This document shows, piece by piece, positions 9,965-18,679 of a DNA stretch of 64,000 nucleotides. The notes under the pieces are model-generated. The model had not been told where the DNA came from. It saw only the letters and a list, made by a program, of their open reading frames with translations, and did not search any database. The position numbers and the translations under genes were made by a program. Every line of letters begins with the position of its first letter. Position 1 is the stretch's first letter. Source of the DNA: Trichomonas vaginalis G3 (Eukaryota; Parabasalia; Trichomonadida; Trichomonadidae); NCBI RefSeq assembly GCF_026262505.1, contig NC_067208.1:19601962-19665961 (forward strand), written 5' to 3'.

Positions 9965-10090
9965 AAGCCGCGAGCGAAGCGATCGGCTTAGTTCGAAGAT
10001 TTTGATTCAAATCTTTGCTGATCTGTAATTCGCGGAAGCCGCGAGCGAATCGAGCGGCTTAGGTCTAAGATTTTGATTCAAATCTTTGCT
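9965..10090. repeat. Two 71-bp direct repeats with GC hairpins
   Basis: Copies start at 9965 and 10036. Each has an AAGCCG...CGGCTT stem followed by the hairpin AGATTT-TGATTC-AAATCT. The GC stem loops differ between copies while the pairing arms are kept. These sit in the right part of the Mutator-like element. Confidence 0.7.
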
Positions 10091-10232
10091 TATATTCCTT
10101 AAATTCTTTATGAAACTCGCAACAGTTCCATAAAAAATTTTAAATTCTAAACTGTCGAAATTACCGATCGGTAATCACACCCTTCACGGGTGTGTCACTT
10201 TTAGCTAAAATTACCCCTACTCGATGCCTTAA

Positions 10233-11022
10233 TTGCTGGAGATTCATTCCAAAATAAATATCTTCAGCAATATCAGGATGTGGTACATGTTAAAAAACAG
10301 TTTCTAAGAGTATTTATTCGTTTCTCCTAAATACAGTTCAATTTTCTTTCAGTTTCTCTATCAATTATTTCCGATAATAATTTCTGATAAAAGTTAATAA
10401 ATTCGTAAATGATACTGAACTTTAATTTCAAAAATGTTGATAGTTTTATCCAAAATCTTCAATTGTATGATTCAGTCACTTTTTTAGACAATTGCATACG
10501 TAATATATATGATACTTTATATCTAATTTACCAATTATGGCTAATTCAAACCAATTGAATTGATCAGAATGAGGATTTTAAAAATTTATAGAATATTATT
10601 AATAGTATAATATTTAAGCTATCCAATTTAAATTTATTTTCATTTAATTTAAAATAATTTGAGAAGAATTGAATTTCATATTCAATAGCTTACAAAAGCT
10701 TTTTATTCAACAACACCGCCAAATCAATTTTTATTCGGTGCAATACTAATGATTCTAATAGTACTGAATTGTAAAACTGCCGATGAATTATCTGAAACCG
10801 ATGAAATCAAGATAAAAATAAATTTCTGTTAGGTAAATGATTCACCCATACAACCATACGTAAAGTGATCGCGAAATATAGAAGAAACGATGATAATAAA
10901 ATTTTAACCCATTTTTCCTACCAAAAATATGATTTCTATAATCCTTATATAATTGTAACAATATTCTTCCAAATTTTAATTTTTGAATAGAATTTCATTG
11001 ATTTGACAAAAATCATCAATCA
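10233..11022. other. AT-rich upstream region of the transporter gene
   Basis: About 790 bp of AT-rich sequence with no supportable gene or repeat. The segment just before the ATG (11000-11022) has TCATCAATCA, a weak initiator-like match. Confidence 0.5.
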
Positions 11023-12762
11023 ATGAACATTCCATGGAAAAAAATCTACTGGTGGCTAGAAATGCTAGTTCCTATCATCATTGCATTTCCATTCATGTTC
11101 AAGTTCGTTTACATTGACAAGAATCGTCCGAGTGCCGGACCTTGTTTAGCTGTCACAATTATCACTGCTGCCTACTGGATTTTTGAACCAATTCCAATCG
11201 TTATCACTGCATTCATCCCGATCTTCCTTCTTCCGTTCTTTACCGTATCAACGGGCCCTAAGATCGCTGCATCCATGTTTACTGATACTTCTATTGTCTT
11301 CATTGGCGGTTTTATTTTCTCAATTGCGATGGTTAAATGGAACCTCCACTCCAGAATTGCATTGAAAACAGTTTGTATCTTTGGACTTAGACCAAATATA
11401 CTCTTATTTGGTATTCTAGTAGTTACAACTCTTCTTTCGTTCTGGATCTCAAACACTGCATGTGCACTGACAATGACTCCGAATGCAATTGCGATCATCA
11501 CAAAGCTTGAAGAGATTACTGGAGATCCAGAAGCGATTGCTCCTTTCGGAAAGGCACTTCTATTGATGATTGTCATGACATGCTCAGCTGCTGGTATGAT
11601 TACACTTATTGGAACTCCTCCAAACCTTATCTTGGCACAGACAGTTCAAAATCTTTTCCCAGGTGCCACAGAAATCGGTTTCGCACAGTTCATGTTCGTT
11701 TCTCTCCCTGTATCAATGGCTATGCTGATCCCATTGTACATCTTCTTCGTCATTTTCTACACAAGAAAAGTTAAAATCCCAGATAGTGTTACAGCCGATG
11801 ATTTCAAGAAGTCTTACGAGAAACTCGGAAAGTGGTCTCCAGCTGAAATCATTATTACCGTCATGTTCTGCATTCTTGCTTGCATGTGGCTCTTCAGATC
11901 AAACATCGACTTCGGAAAGTCAACAATGAAGGGCTGGTCAACACTCATTTACGGTAGCAAGGGCTCTTCATACATCAAGGATGGTACAATCGCCATTTTC
12001 CTCGCTATTCTCTTCTACATCATCCATGTCCCACCTCCTCCGGAGAAAAAGGAAGGTGAAGACGAAGTAGATCTCGAACTTCGTGCAAAAACATCAACAA
12101 CAAACCAGCACCGTAATAATGAAGAAGAAGACGGTGAACTCGACAACGTAAACGATACTCCAGAAGAAGACATCGAACAACTATCAATCACTGATTCAGC
12201 CGAGCCACAAAAAGAAGAGAAAAAGTGGGTTCCAATTTTGGATTGGGAATACACCCAACAAAAGATGCCATGGACCATTCTCTTCTTGTTCTCTGGTGGC
12301 TTTGCTCTCAACCAAGGCTTCACCGATTCAGGTTTGGATGTCTGGATCGGCGAAAGATTGGGAGGCCTCACAAACATGTCATTATATCCACTCGTTCTTG
12401 TTATTACATGCACAACAATCTTAATGACAAATATTGTCGCTTCAAATACAGCTGTCGCCAACATTTTACTTCCGATTGTCGCATCTGTCGCTAAATCATC
12501 AGGAAAAATACATCCATTCCTTCTCATGTTCCCAATAGCTTTCGCTTGCTCGTACTGCTTCATCATGCCAGTCGCTACTCCGCCAAATCTTATCGCTTAC
12601 TCTACAGGAAGACTGAAAACACTCGACTTCATCATCGTCGGAACATTCCTTACTGTGGTGGCAATCATAGTCGTTCCACCGCTTTGCGTCTGGATTATTC
12701 CTCCAGTTTTCAATGCTGGTGAATTCCCGGCTTGGGCTAATGCGTCCTCGTCTACAAGTTAG
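11023..12762 (+). CDS. DASS family (SLC13-type) sodium:dicarboxylate/sulfate symporter
   Basis: 579 residues with about 11-13 hydrophobic segments. Family hallmarks are the two inverted-repeat hairpin motifs: SNT at 143-145 with TPPN at 198-201 in the first half, and SNT at 474-476 with TPPN at 519-522 in the second. In this family the two SNT motifs bind sodium and substrate, so it should co-transport a di- or tricarboxylate or sulfate with sodium across a membrane; substrate cannot be told from sequence. Residues about 341-400 form a long hydrophilic, Glu-rich linker between the two repeats, probably cytosolic and specific to this lineage. The start is the first ATG and gives a short N-terminus before the first membrane segment. 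Frame intact. Confidence 0.93.
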   Translation: MNIPWKKIYWWLEMLVPIIIAFPFMFKFVYIDKNRPSAGPCLAVTIITAAYWIFEPIPIVITAFIPIFLLPFFTVSTGPKIAASMFTDTSIVFIGGFIFSIAMVKWNLHSRIALKTVCIFGLRPNILLFGILVVTTLLSFWISNTACALTMTPNAIAIITKLEEITGDPEAIAPFGKALLLMIVMTCSAAGMITLIGTPPNLILAQTVQNLFPGATEIGFAQFMFVSLPVSMAMLIPLYIFFVIFYTRKVKIPDSVTADDFKKSYEKLGKWSPAEIIITVMFCILACMWLFRSNIDFGKSTMKGWSTLIYGSKGSSYIKDGTIAIFLAILFYIIHVPPPPEKKEGEDEVDLELRAKTSTTNQHRNNEEEDGELDNVNDTPEEDIEQLSITDSAEPQKEEKKWVPILDWEYTQQKMPWTILFLFSGGFALNQGFTDSGLDVWIGERLGGLTNMSLYPLVLVITCTTILMTNIVASNTAVANILLPIVASVAKSSGKIHPFLLMFPIAFACSYCFIMPVATPPNLIAYSTGRLKTLDFIIVGTFLTVVAIIVVPPLCVWIIPPVFNAGEFPAWANASSSTS

Positions 12763-13236
12763 TTATTTGTTTCTAGCTATAAAATATATTTTAGACATTT
12801 ATAGTTTTTTGAAAAATATAATTCAAAATGGATTTTTTTATAGAATAAACTTCGAAAAGATTACTTGGCTCTTTGAGGGCTAAAAGTCACATTTACATTA
12901 CTTTTGGACAATGATTTTTGAAATCTCTCAAAGTAGTATATGAGTGCGGGTTGTGTGACTTTTTTTGTAAACGTAAGAATTCATACAATATTGAACGATT
13001 TCGTATCATTTTTTTTTACATATGAAGTAAAAAATGTATGATTCTTACGGTTTTTATTCTTACGTTTTTGAATAAATCAAGATTTAAAAATTTTCAAAAT
13101 TGTAAGACATTTACACTCAGCTCATAAATGATGTAATAAACACATTAAAAAAAATTAACATTAATTTTAAAATAAACTTCTTACGAAAAATTAAAACTTA
13201 GTTATGTTTATTATTTTATTTTTTAATTCGTAAGAA
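12763..13236. repeat. Hairpin-rich spacer at the left edge of Maverick Element 1
   Basis: Two inverted repeats are visible: AAAAGTCACA (12882-12891) with TGTGACTTTT (12954-12963), and a 15-16 bp pair CGTAAGAAT-TCATACA (12972-12987) with TGTATGATTCTTACG (13035-13049). CTTACG/CGTAAG recurs at about 13060, 13180 and 13229, the last immediately before the first Element 1 gene. The left limit of Element 1 probably lies near 12970, but no matching right terminus was found. Confidence 0.5.
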
Positions 13237-13707
13237 ATGAACGGAACAAGATTCGTGACTGTGAATCAATTAATGGATAAACTTTCACCAATTCTCACCC
13301 AGGTTAAACAAGTAGACGTTTATTTTGATGATTACGTAGAAAGTTTATTTTATAAAGGTAAGTTTAATATTAAACCTATTGCTTTTGCATTTGATGGTAA
13401 ATTAATCGAAAATTCAAAAATTTGGGAATTAATTCCGGATATTGAATTTATAACAAATATTAAGGATAAGTGGTTTAAACAACAAAACCACCTCACTAAA
13501 GTTCTTTGTAGATTAATGATTAAAACTGAGGAAAAAGAATTTAACAGTTTTAAATATCATCCATGTAAAATTTTAGAACTTGGTAACGAAAAACTTCAGA
13601 AAAAATTAAACGCAAGACTATCAAAAGATAGAATCGAAAGAATAAATAAACTCGCTATTGGTAATTATGATGATGAAGAATTTGATGAGTTCAACATTGA
13701 ACTTTAA
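13237..13707 (+). CDS. Maverick conserved protein, 156 aa (Element 1)
   Basis: Unknown function. The first Element 1 gene, starting just after an ATTCGTAAGAA block. Spacing of hydrophobic residues and a PIAF..D.K core resemble the 157-residue protein at 25872 in Element 2 (PLAIVIDRK), where it lies next to PolB, so the two are probably homologues. Acidic C-terminal tail in both. It might be a DNA-replication accessory by position, but that is inference. Fossil virus-like gene that looks whole. Confidence 0.6.
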   Translation: MNGTRFVTVNQLMDKLSPILTQVKQVDVYFDDYVESLFYKGKFNIKPIAFAFDGKLIENSKIWELIPDIEFITNIKDKWFKQQNHLTKVLCRLMIKTEEKEFNSFKYHPCKILELGNEKLQKKLNARLSKDRIERINKLAIGNYDDEEFDEFNIEL

Positions 13708-13711
13708 GAAA

Positions 13712-14077
13712 CTAATGATTATTTGAATTTATGAAATCAATTATTTGATTCATTCTTTCTTCAATCTCTTCTATTCTTTTTGTTAAATCATCAATTTTCA
13801 TTAATGAGGTGATTCTTGATTGAGGAATAGATTTCAAACTAACCACTCCTTTTATTTTTGAAATTTTGAATCCATCAACTTTAAACATTTTATTCAATTT
13901 ACATGTTGTCAATTCTTCAAATAATTTTTTATTATTAGCATAATAGTCATTAAATTCTTCAACAGATGAAAAAATTTTTATTTCAGTAATTGGTTTAACA
14001 ACGTTTATTTTTTGTTGAACATTTTCACTTTCATTTATTTCTTCCTCCGTTTCATTTATTTTTAAAATCGGTTTCAT
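13712..14077 (-). CDS. Maverick small protein with C-terminal coiled coil (Element 1)
   Basis: 121 residues. A Glu/Lys-rich N-terminus, a GF.I.K..G.V.L motif near residue 70-82 and a C-terminal coiled coil (about 90-118). The middle and end resemble the 81-residue protein at 17906 of Element 2. Convergent with the 13237 gene, leaving 4 bases between stops. Function unknown; a structural or oligomeric virion part is possible. Confidence 0.55.
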   Translation of the reverse strand: MKPILKINETEEEINESENVQQKINVVKPITEIKIFSSVEEFNDYYANNKKLFEELTTCKLNKMFKVDGFKISKIKGVVSLKSIPQSRITSLMKIDDLTKRIEEIEERMNQIIDFINSNNH

Positions 14078-14144
14078 TTATCATTAAATAAAAATTAGAA
14101 TATAAGTGATGAAATATATTTTTTTAATTAATATTAAATCAGAA

Positions 14145-14380
14145 ATGGCGGCAGGATTCTTTAAAAAATTAGGGATGGAATTAAGAAAGCTGCGGGTTGG
14201 GTTTATAAAAAGATTATTAAACCCGTTGCAAACTTTTTGGCACCAGTAGCGAAAACGGCAGGAACTATCATAGGTGGAGTATTAGGTACTAAAGCAGGTA
14301 ATCCGGCGATGGGAGCACAAGCAGGTAACGCAGTTGGTGGAATTGCTGAAGGAATACTTAATAAAATAGGAGGTAGATAG
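14145..14380 (+). pseudogene. Remnant of a small amphipathic/Gly-rich virion protein (Element 1)
   Basis: Begins MAAGFFKKLG, close to the start of the neighbouring minus-strand protein at 14410-14625, and ends in a Gly/Ala-rich stretch. It looks broken. The N-terminal amphipathic helix recalls adenovirus protein VI-type membrane-active minor capsid proteins; that link is inference. Confidence 0.45.
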
Positions 14381-14409
14381 TGGAAAAATAAATTATTTTA
14401 AAATTATTT

Positions 14410-14625
14410 TTATCTTAGTATCGGTTGTAGTCTTTGATAAACTTTTTCTCCTTTATTTAAAACTTCTCTTATTGGGGCAGCTTTTGGTGTTATTGATTCA
14501 GCAACGTCACTAATCGCTTCTTTATTCTTAAATATCCAATTTGCTCCCTTCTTCAATGTTTCCCAAACTTTACTCGCTCCTCTTTTTACTTTATCCCACA
14601 GTTTCTTAAATATACCTGCAGCCAT
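14410..14625 (-). CDS. Small amphipathic protein, possible pVI-like minor capsid (Element 1)
   Basis: 71 residues, beginning MAAGIFKKLW. Residues 1-35 form a strongly amphipathic helix with alternating Lys and Trp/Phe/Leu, then a short acidic linker and a basic end. Similar N-termini occur at 14145 (Element 1) and 61012 (Element 3). Small basic amphipathic proteins in capsid-bearing elements often act at membranes during entry; here that is inference. Divergent from the capsid gene at 14695. Confidence 0.5.
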   Translation of the reverse strand: MAAGIFKKLWDKVKRGASKVWETLKKGANWIFKNKEAISDVAESITPKAAPIREVLNKGEKVYQRLQPILR

Positions 14626-14694
14626 AGTTGATTATTTCATTAAAATTAAAAATTCATTTTCATCTTTTAATTTTGATTTTTTATTTATTAATAA

Positions 14695-15117
14695 ATGACG
14701 ACTAACTATTTGGTGCCAAACACTAAACCAATTAATGGAAATGTGTTTCATTCATTCGAAAAGATAAATGAAATATTCGCAAAGAATGACGGTAGAAGAT
14801 ATTATAGAGAACTTGAAAGTTCATGCTATGACTCTGATGCTCCATATTTTGATGATAAACAAACTCATTTAAGAATTACAAATCCGGCTCATGATGTGAA
14901 CCAATTAGGTGACACATATATTAAACGCAAAGTTAAAGCAACTCTAGTTTCAAATAAAGCTTTCACATGTGATGCCGCTTTTAAATGCATGCGTTTATTC
15001 GTTGGTTACAAATCATCAAATCAAAGCTTTAAACAATTAGAAGTGGAAACTGAAAGAGGTGATGCCGGTTATCTTCAGATGGATTGCGCCCGTGAATCTT
15101 TCGCATTTGCAATATAG
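14695..15117 (+). pseudogene. Major capsid protein, first piece (Element 1)
   Basis: Start of a double jelly-roll-like capsid gene, preceded by TTTATTTATTAATAAATG, the usual late-type context in these elements. The gene is interrupted by the hairpin-array insertion beginning near 15118 and later by Element 2. The call rests on position directly before the packaging ATPase (with insertions ignored) and on beta-rich composition; sequence is far from the Element 2 and 3 capsids. Confidence 0.55.
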
Positions 15118-16643
15118 ATCCAAGGTGATGTGATTTTTGCATCCCTGGGATGGACGATACACCCAAAGTGTCACCTTTTTTGGGATAACATGAATTTTAA
15201 ATATCATGAGAGTTCTGCAAACCATATGCACAATATCTATTCAGCCTGACTTCTTGTATATATGAGTTAGACTTCTTAAATATTGTGCTTGGGGCGATAT
15301 AAGTATTTCCGAGATTACCATCGTGCTCTATAGTATGCTACTTCTCCCTGGTTCTAGCTCAGTTCCAAGGATATTGGCGTTCAAGGATTTGGCAAGGTCC
15401 TTCCGAAGTCTCTCATTCGATGAGAGATTTCGGAAGAATCTTGCCTTAAAGTACTCCAACTCTTGTTCTTTTGTTCCTAAATAGTGAGAAAAGTTATTTG
15501 ACTACTTAAGGTAGAGATTATCCGAGGTCCCTCATTTGATGAGAGGCCTCGGATAATCTCTGCTTTAAAATTGTACACTTGTAGTCCATGAGAGTGTAAG
15601 TATACATTGATAGGACAGCTTTCTTCTGAAGTCTTAGATTTGATGAGAACCTCAGAAGAAAACTGTCCTATTTTATAGTAAAAGGAGTTTCAGGAGCTCC
15701 AAAGCTCCCTTTCGTAAGGATTAGGAGCTTTGGAGCTCCTGGTTCGTAGATGTGTTTCGCATCTTTCATCAGCAAAGGACATTTACCATCTGGGACTCTG
15801 TTGATGGAGACTCAGGAGCTCCAAAGCTCCCTTTAGTAAGGATTAGAAGCTTTGAAGCTCCTGGTTCGTAGACGTGTTTCGCATCTTTCATCAGAAGAGG
15901 CCCAAATGGTAAATAGCCTCTGCTGATGAGCTTCAGGAGCTCCAAGACTCCCTCTCGTAACGATTAGGAGCTTTGTAGCTCCTGAAGGTAAGGTAGGATT
16001 GCTCTGATCTCTAATCAGTAGATGCCATGCCTCATTATGAACTCTACTGACAAGAGATCAAGAGCTCCAAGGACTCCTTTTTTAGTTAGTGGCGTTCTCA
16101 CCATTTAGTAGGATTGCTGATCCTACTAATGAAGTGATCACTTAGTATACGTTTTGAATAAATTGAATTTTTTTAAGAATTTAGTATTTTTTATAGACAT
16201 CACATGTATATTATAAATACATAAATATATTCTTTAATTCAAAAAATTCAATTCGGTTTTGGGATGGGCATCCCAGCCCCAAGTATTCAATTTTATTCAA
16301 TTTTTAAAGAATTTTGGGTTGGGATGCCCAGACCAAAACAAGCTTTATATTTTGATGTGTAGATACGTATGTGTGCATCATTGTTGTGTTATATATTATG
16401 TTTTTAATGAAAAAAATCTGATTCAAAAAAAATTATCACTAATTAGTTGATAATATAAAGAAAAAATAGATAAATTGTATGTTTTGAGAGTATTTATCCA
16501 CATTCACTCATATGAATTTCATTAAATAGTGTCTTTTTACTCCCAAATTTATTTTGAATTATTGAAATCAAAGAAAAAAAATCAGAAAAATTTCTCGAAA
16601 TTTTTATTTTCAAAAAAAATTTGGATTTTATATTGAAAACTGA
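15118..16643. mobile_element. Hairpin-array insertion inside the Element 1 capsid gene
   Basis: 1.5 kb of sequence made almost wholly of stem-loops. Main ones: 15391-15445; 15513-15561 (perfect 15-bp arms); 15611-15670 (two nested stems); 15691-15741 (perfect 18-bp arms CAGGAGCTCCAAAGCTCC); diverged copies of the last at 15813-15863 and about 15934-15985, giving a ~122-bp period; 16005-16060 (nested stems); 16106-16128 (9-bp stem, 5-nt loop); and 16255-16336 (about 30-bp imperfect arms with CTGGGCATCCCA-type cores). No transposase. Weak inverted similarity around AGTGTCA at both ends (about 15169 and 16642); no target duplication recognised, so boundaries are approximate. Confidence 0.65.
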
Positions 16644-17251
16644 CACTGGGAGGACGATAGGGCTGGGATTGGAGATACCCCGCTCACTTGGGAAAAATAC
16701 GGATCTATATTTGCAACATATAAACCGAAATCAGAAAGGAAAGTTAAAAAGTTTGTTCATTCGTTATATAATAATGTTCAAAAATATGATAACTCAGTAT
16801 GTGGTAAATATATTGACCCTTCAGAAGTTTTCAAGAAAGCAAATGAAGAAGTTGATGTCACTTTTGATATGATTATTCCGGTAAATGATTTGTTAGCATT
16901 TCAGGCGTTCGATGATTATCCTAACTCATTTGGTGATATCATTCTTAAATATTATGTTTTCAGGGATACTTTAGTATTTTGTCAGGTTGACCCGTTAAGA
17001 GTTGCTGATTTACAAAATTACGTTTATGAAAAGATAACTGATGAAAATTATGAAAAGATTATGAATCATGTTTATAAATATGATCGCAAATTCCAACAAA
17101 TCGGACTTCCTGCCAAATTAATTACAAGCTTAGTCGCTACATCTGCTGACGCAACAGTTGATGACGTTATTATTTCATGCACAAAGATGGAAGTTTTAGA
17201 GGATAAATGCATTACACCAGGATACGGTTTAATTGAAGAATCAGTTAAAGC
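16644..17251 (+). pseudogene. Major capsid protein, middle piece (Element 1)
   Basis: Open coding segment between the hairpin-array insertion and Element 2. Beta-rich composition with DVTFDMIIPVNDLL typical of a jelly-roll capsid strand series. It ends where the Element 2 terminal repeat begins. Treated as one of three stretches of a capsid gene split by insertions. Confidence 0.55.
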
Positions 17252-17922
17252 AGTTAGTATACATATCAAGGGTACGGAGGCACTGCGCGCCTCCTTACCC
17301 CTGATATGTGAATTTGACACTTTACAAAACCGTTAACATATATTTTACAACACAAACGACAACACTAACTTAACCTTAAATATTTACAAAGCCGCCAACC
17401 ACTTCACCTCACTAATGTAAAAAATAAACGTTCTCACTTACAAAAGTATTGCAACTCCTCCCATTGCTGTGCTTCATATAACAGCTCATAATCTTCTGAC
17501 TCACTTTCTTCTTCATATAGGTCAAAATCACTGTCAAAATGAATGTTAGTAAGTTTTGACAAAGCTAATGAAACACGTTTACCGTTTGTATCGTATGCTT
17601 GTATAAACTTTCCATTATGCTTGTAGTCATAAACGCTCAAACTAACTTTACCCTTTCTCCCTCGTATCTGATAGAATGTATTTTCACGAGGAACGAAGAA
17701 CAAATTCTTGAACTCATGACCGTTGTAGTTTGTTATCTCAATAGTTTTCGTCATTTATATAAAAATAAAATAAAAATAAAATAAAAAATAAACTTAAAAA
17801 TAAATGATCTCACCACCCTCACACGTATGAAAACATAGCACAAAAATAAATTTAGGTGAAGTGGTGAGATCTCACCTCTTTTTTCACCCACTTGAATTCA
17901 TTGCTTTATAACTCTCTTCCTT
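17252..17922. repeat. Element 2 left terminal inverted repeat
   Basis: Matches the complement of 38555-39214. The outermost ~50 bp (17261-17310) is itself a hairpin: CATATCA.GGGTA pairs with TACCCCTGATATG, with a GGAGGC/GCCTCC stem at the tip. It contains the whole gene at 17434-17754 and ends inside the 3' end of the gene at 17906. A GGTGAGATCTCACC palindrome lies at 17863-17876. Confidence 0.9.
17434..17754 (-). CDS. Small protein encoded in the Element 2 terminal repeat
   Basis: 106 residues, N-terminal half beta-rich and basic, C-terminal third very acidic (Glu/Asp/Ser). No family recognised. It lies entirely inside the left terminal repeat and has a partner at 38713-39032 in the right one; this copy looks whole. 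Start context TATATAAATGACG, with TTTATTTTT-type T-tracts upstream. Being carried in both repeats suggests a role at the termini (for example binding them), but that is inference. Confidence 0.6.
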   Translation of the reverse strand: MTKTIEITNYNGHEFKNLFFVPRENTFYQIRGRKGKVSLSVYDYKHNGKFIQAYDTNGKRVSLALSKLTNIHFDSDFDLYEEESESEDYELLYEAQQWEELQYFCK

Positions 17923-18151
17923 TCTCCAACTCTTCTAACTTCTTCTTAAGTTCACCAATGTTGTCCTCATGAAGTTTAATCTTTCTCAAAATTCCTTCTT
18001 TATCTAATGGTTGCTTTATCTTTCTAAACTGAACTCTACCATCCTTCATAGTATGAATGTAAAAACCTTCTGGAATAGTTCCTGATTTAATGTATTCTAC
18101 CAAAAACTTTTGTTTCATTGCTTCAGTGACTTTATTTGTCATTTCAATCAA
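17906..18151 (-). CDS. Small protein with C-terminal coiled coil (Element 2)
   Basis: 81 residues. Central GFYIHTMKDGRVQFRKIKQP followed by a heptad-like Leu/Ile/Lys/Glu coiled coil. Resembles the end of the 121-residue Element 1 protein at 13712. Its last codons fall within the left terminal repeat, so the repeat border cuts through a gene end. Function unknown. Confidence 0.55.
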   Translation of the reverse strand: MIEMTNKVTEAMKQKFLVEYIKSGTIPEGFYIHTMKDGRVQFRKIKQPLDKEGILRKIKLHEDNIGELKKKLEELEKGREL

Positions 18152-18190
18152 ATAAAAATTTTAATATTAAATAAAAATAACGTTATTTTT

Positions 18191-18649
18191 TCAGTAAGGA
18201 AACGCAGGAGTTTTACGATTTATTTGAGGAGTAGGTTCTGGTTTAAATGTTGGAGTCGGTTTAGGAGTTGACTTTTGAACAGGAGTTTGTACTTCCATAG
18301 GTTCAGGAGTCATTGAAGGTTTTGCTTGTGAAGGTGTTGGTTTTGGCGAAGGTGTTGGAGTTTGTTTAACTTCAGCTACTTCAGTATTATTTACAACATT
18401 TGCTTTGTTTCTTTTCAACATCATAACTGCTCCTGCTGTAGCTAGCAAACCTAGTGGGAGACCATATCTTATATAAGGACTTGACCAAATGCTATTTTTG
18501 ACAGGAGCTGGTGGAACACCTAACCTTGGTGAGACTGCTCTTTGCCATTGTGCAGCTCGTAAGAAATATTCAATAGGTGCTCCATAATCGTTTGGTAAAG
18601 TTTGTTTCATAGATGGTGAAGGTTCACGAGAGCTTGATGAAGAACTCAT
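18191..18649 (-). CDS. Proline-rich protein with one membrane segment (Element 2)
   Basis: 152 residues. Ser-rich start, a hydrophobic segment near residues 58-78 (GLPLGLLATAGAVMML) followed by basic residues, then a long Pro/Thr/Lys tail with repeated PTP and KPT units. This is a single-pass membrane or minor virion protein by layout. Start context CTTATAAATGAG, preceded by AACGTTTATTTTTA. Immediately downstream of the capsid gene on the same strand. Confidence 0.55.
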   Translation of the reverse strand: MSSSSSSREPSPSMKQTLPNDYGAPIEYFLRAAQWQRAVSPRLGVPPAPVKNSIWSSPYIRYGLPLGLLATAGAVMMLKRNKANVVNNTEVAEVKQTPTPSPKPTPSQAKPSMTPEPMEVQTPVQKSTPKPTPTFKPEPTPQINRKTPAFPY

Positions 18650-18679
18650 TTATAAGCTTTAAAAATAAACGTTCATCCT

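Larger units (their letters stand above)
8960..10222. mobile_element. Non-autonomous Mutator-like (MULE/MITE-type) element
   Basis: A perfect 20-bp inverted repeat AATTTTAGCTAAAAGTGACA (8971-8990) and its complement (10193-10212) lie inside imperfect ~30-bp termini that begin with G. The 10-bp direct repeat GATGCCTTAA flanks both sides (8950-8959 and 10223-10232), as expected for a Mutator-type target duplication (8-11 bp). No transposase is inside. The cargo is a T-shaped hairpin (9045-9114), a 120-bp minisatellite (9152-9863), a pair of GC hairpins (9965-10090), a palindrome TTACCGATCGGTAA (10161-10174) and a hairpin CACACCC-TTCAC-GGGTGTG (10176-10194). Family assignment rests on the duplication length and ends only. 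It inserted between the TBC and transporter genes. Confidence 0.65.

Noticed and set aside
11172-12566. Minus-strand frames of 134 and 183 residues opposite the transporter
   Set aside because: No domain; they mirror membrane segments of the real gene.
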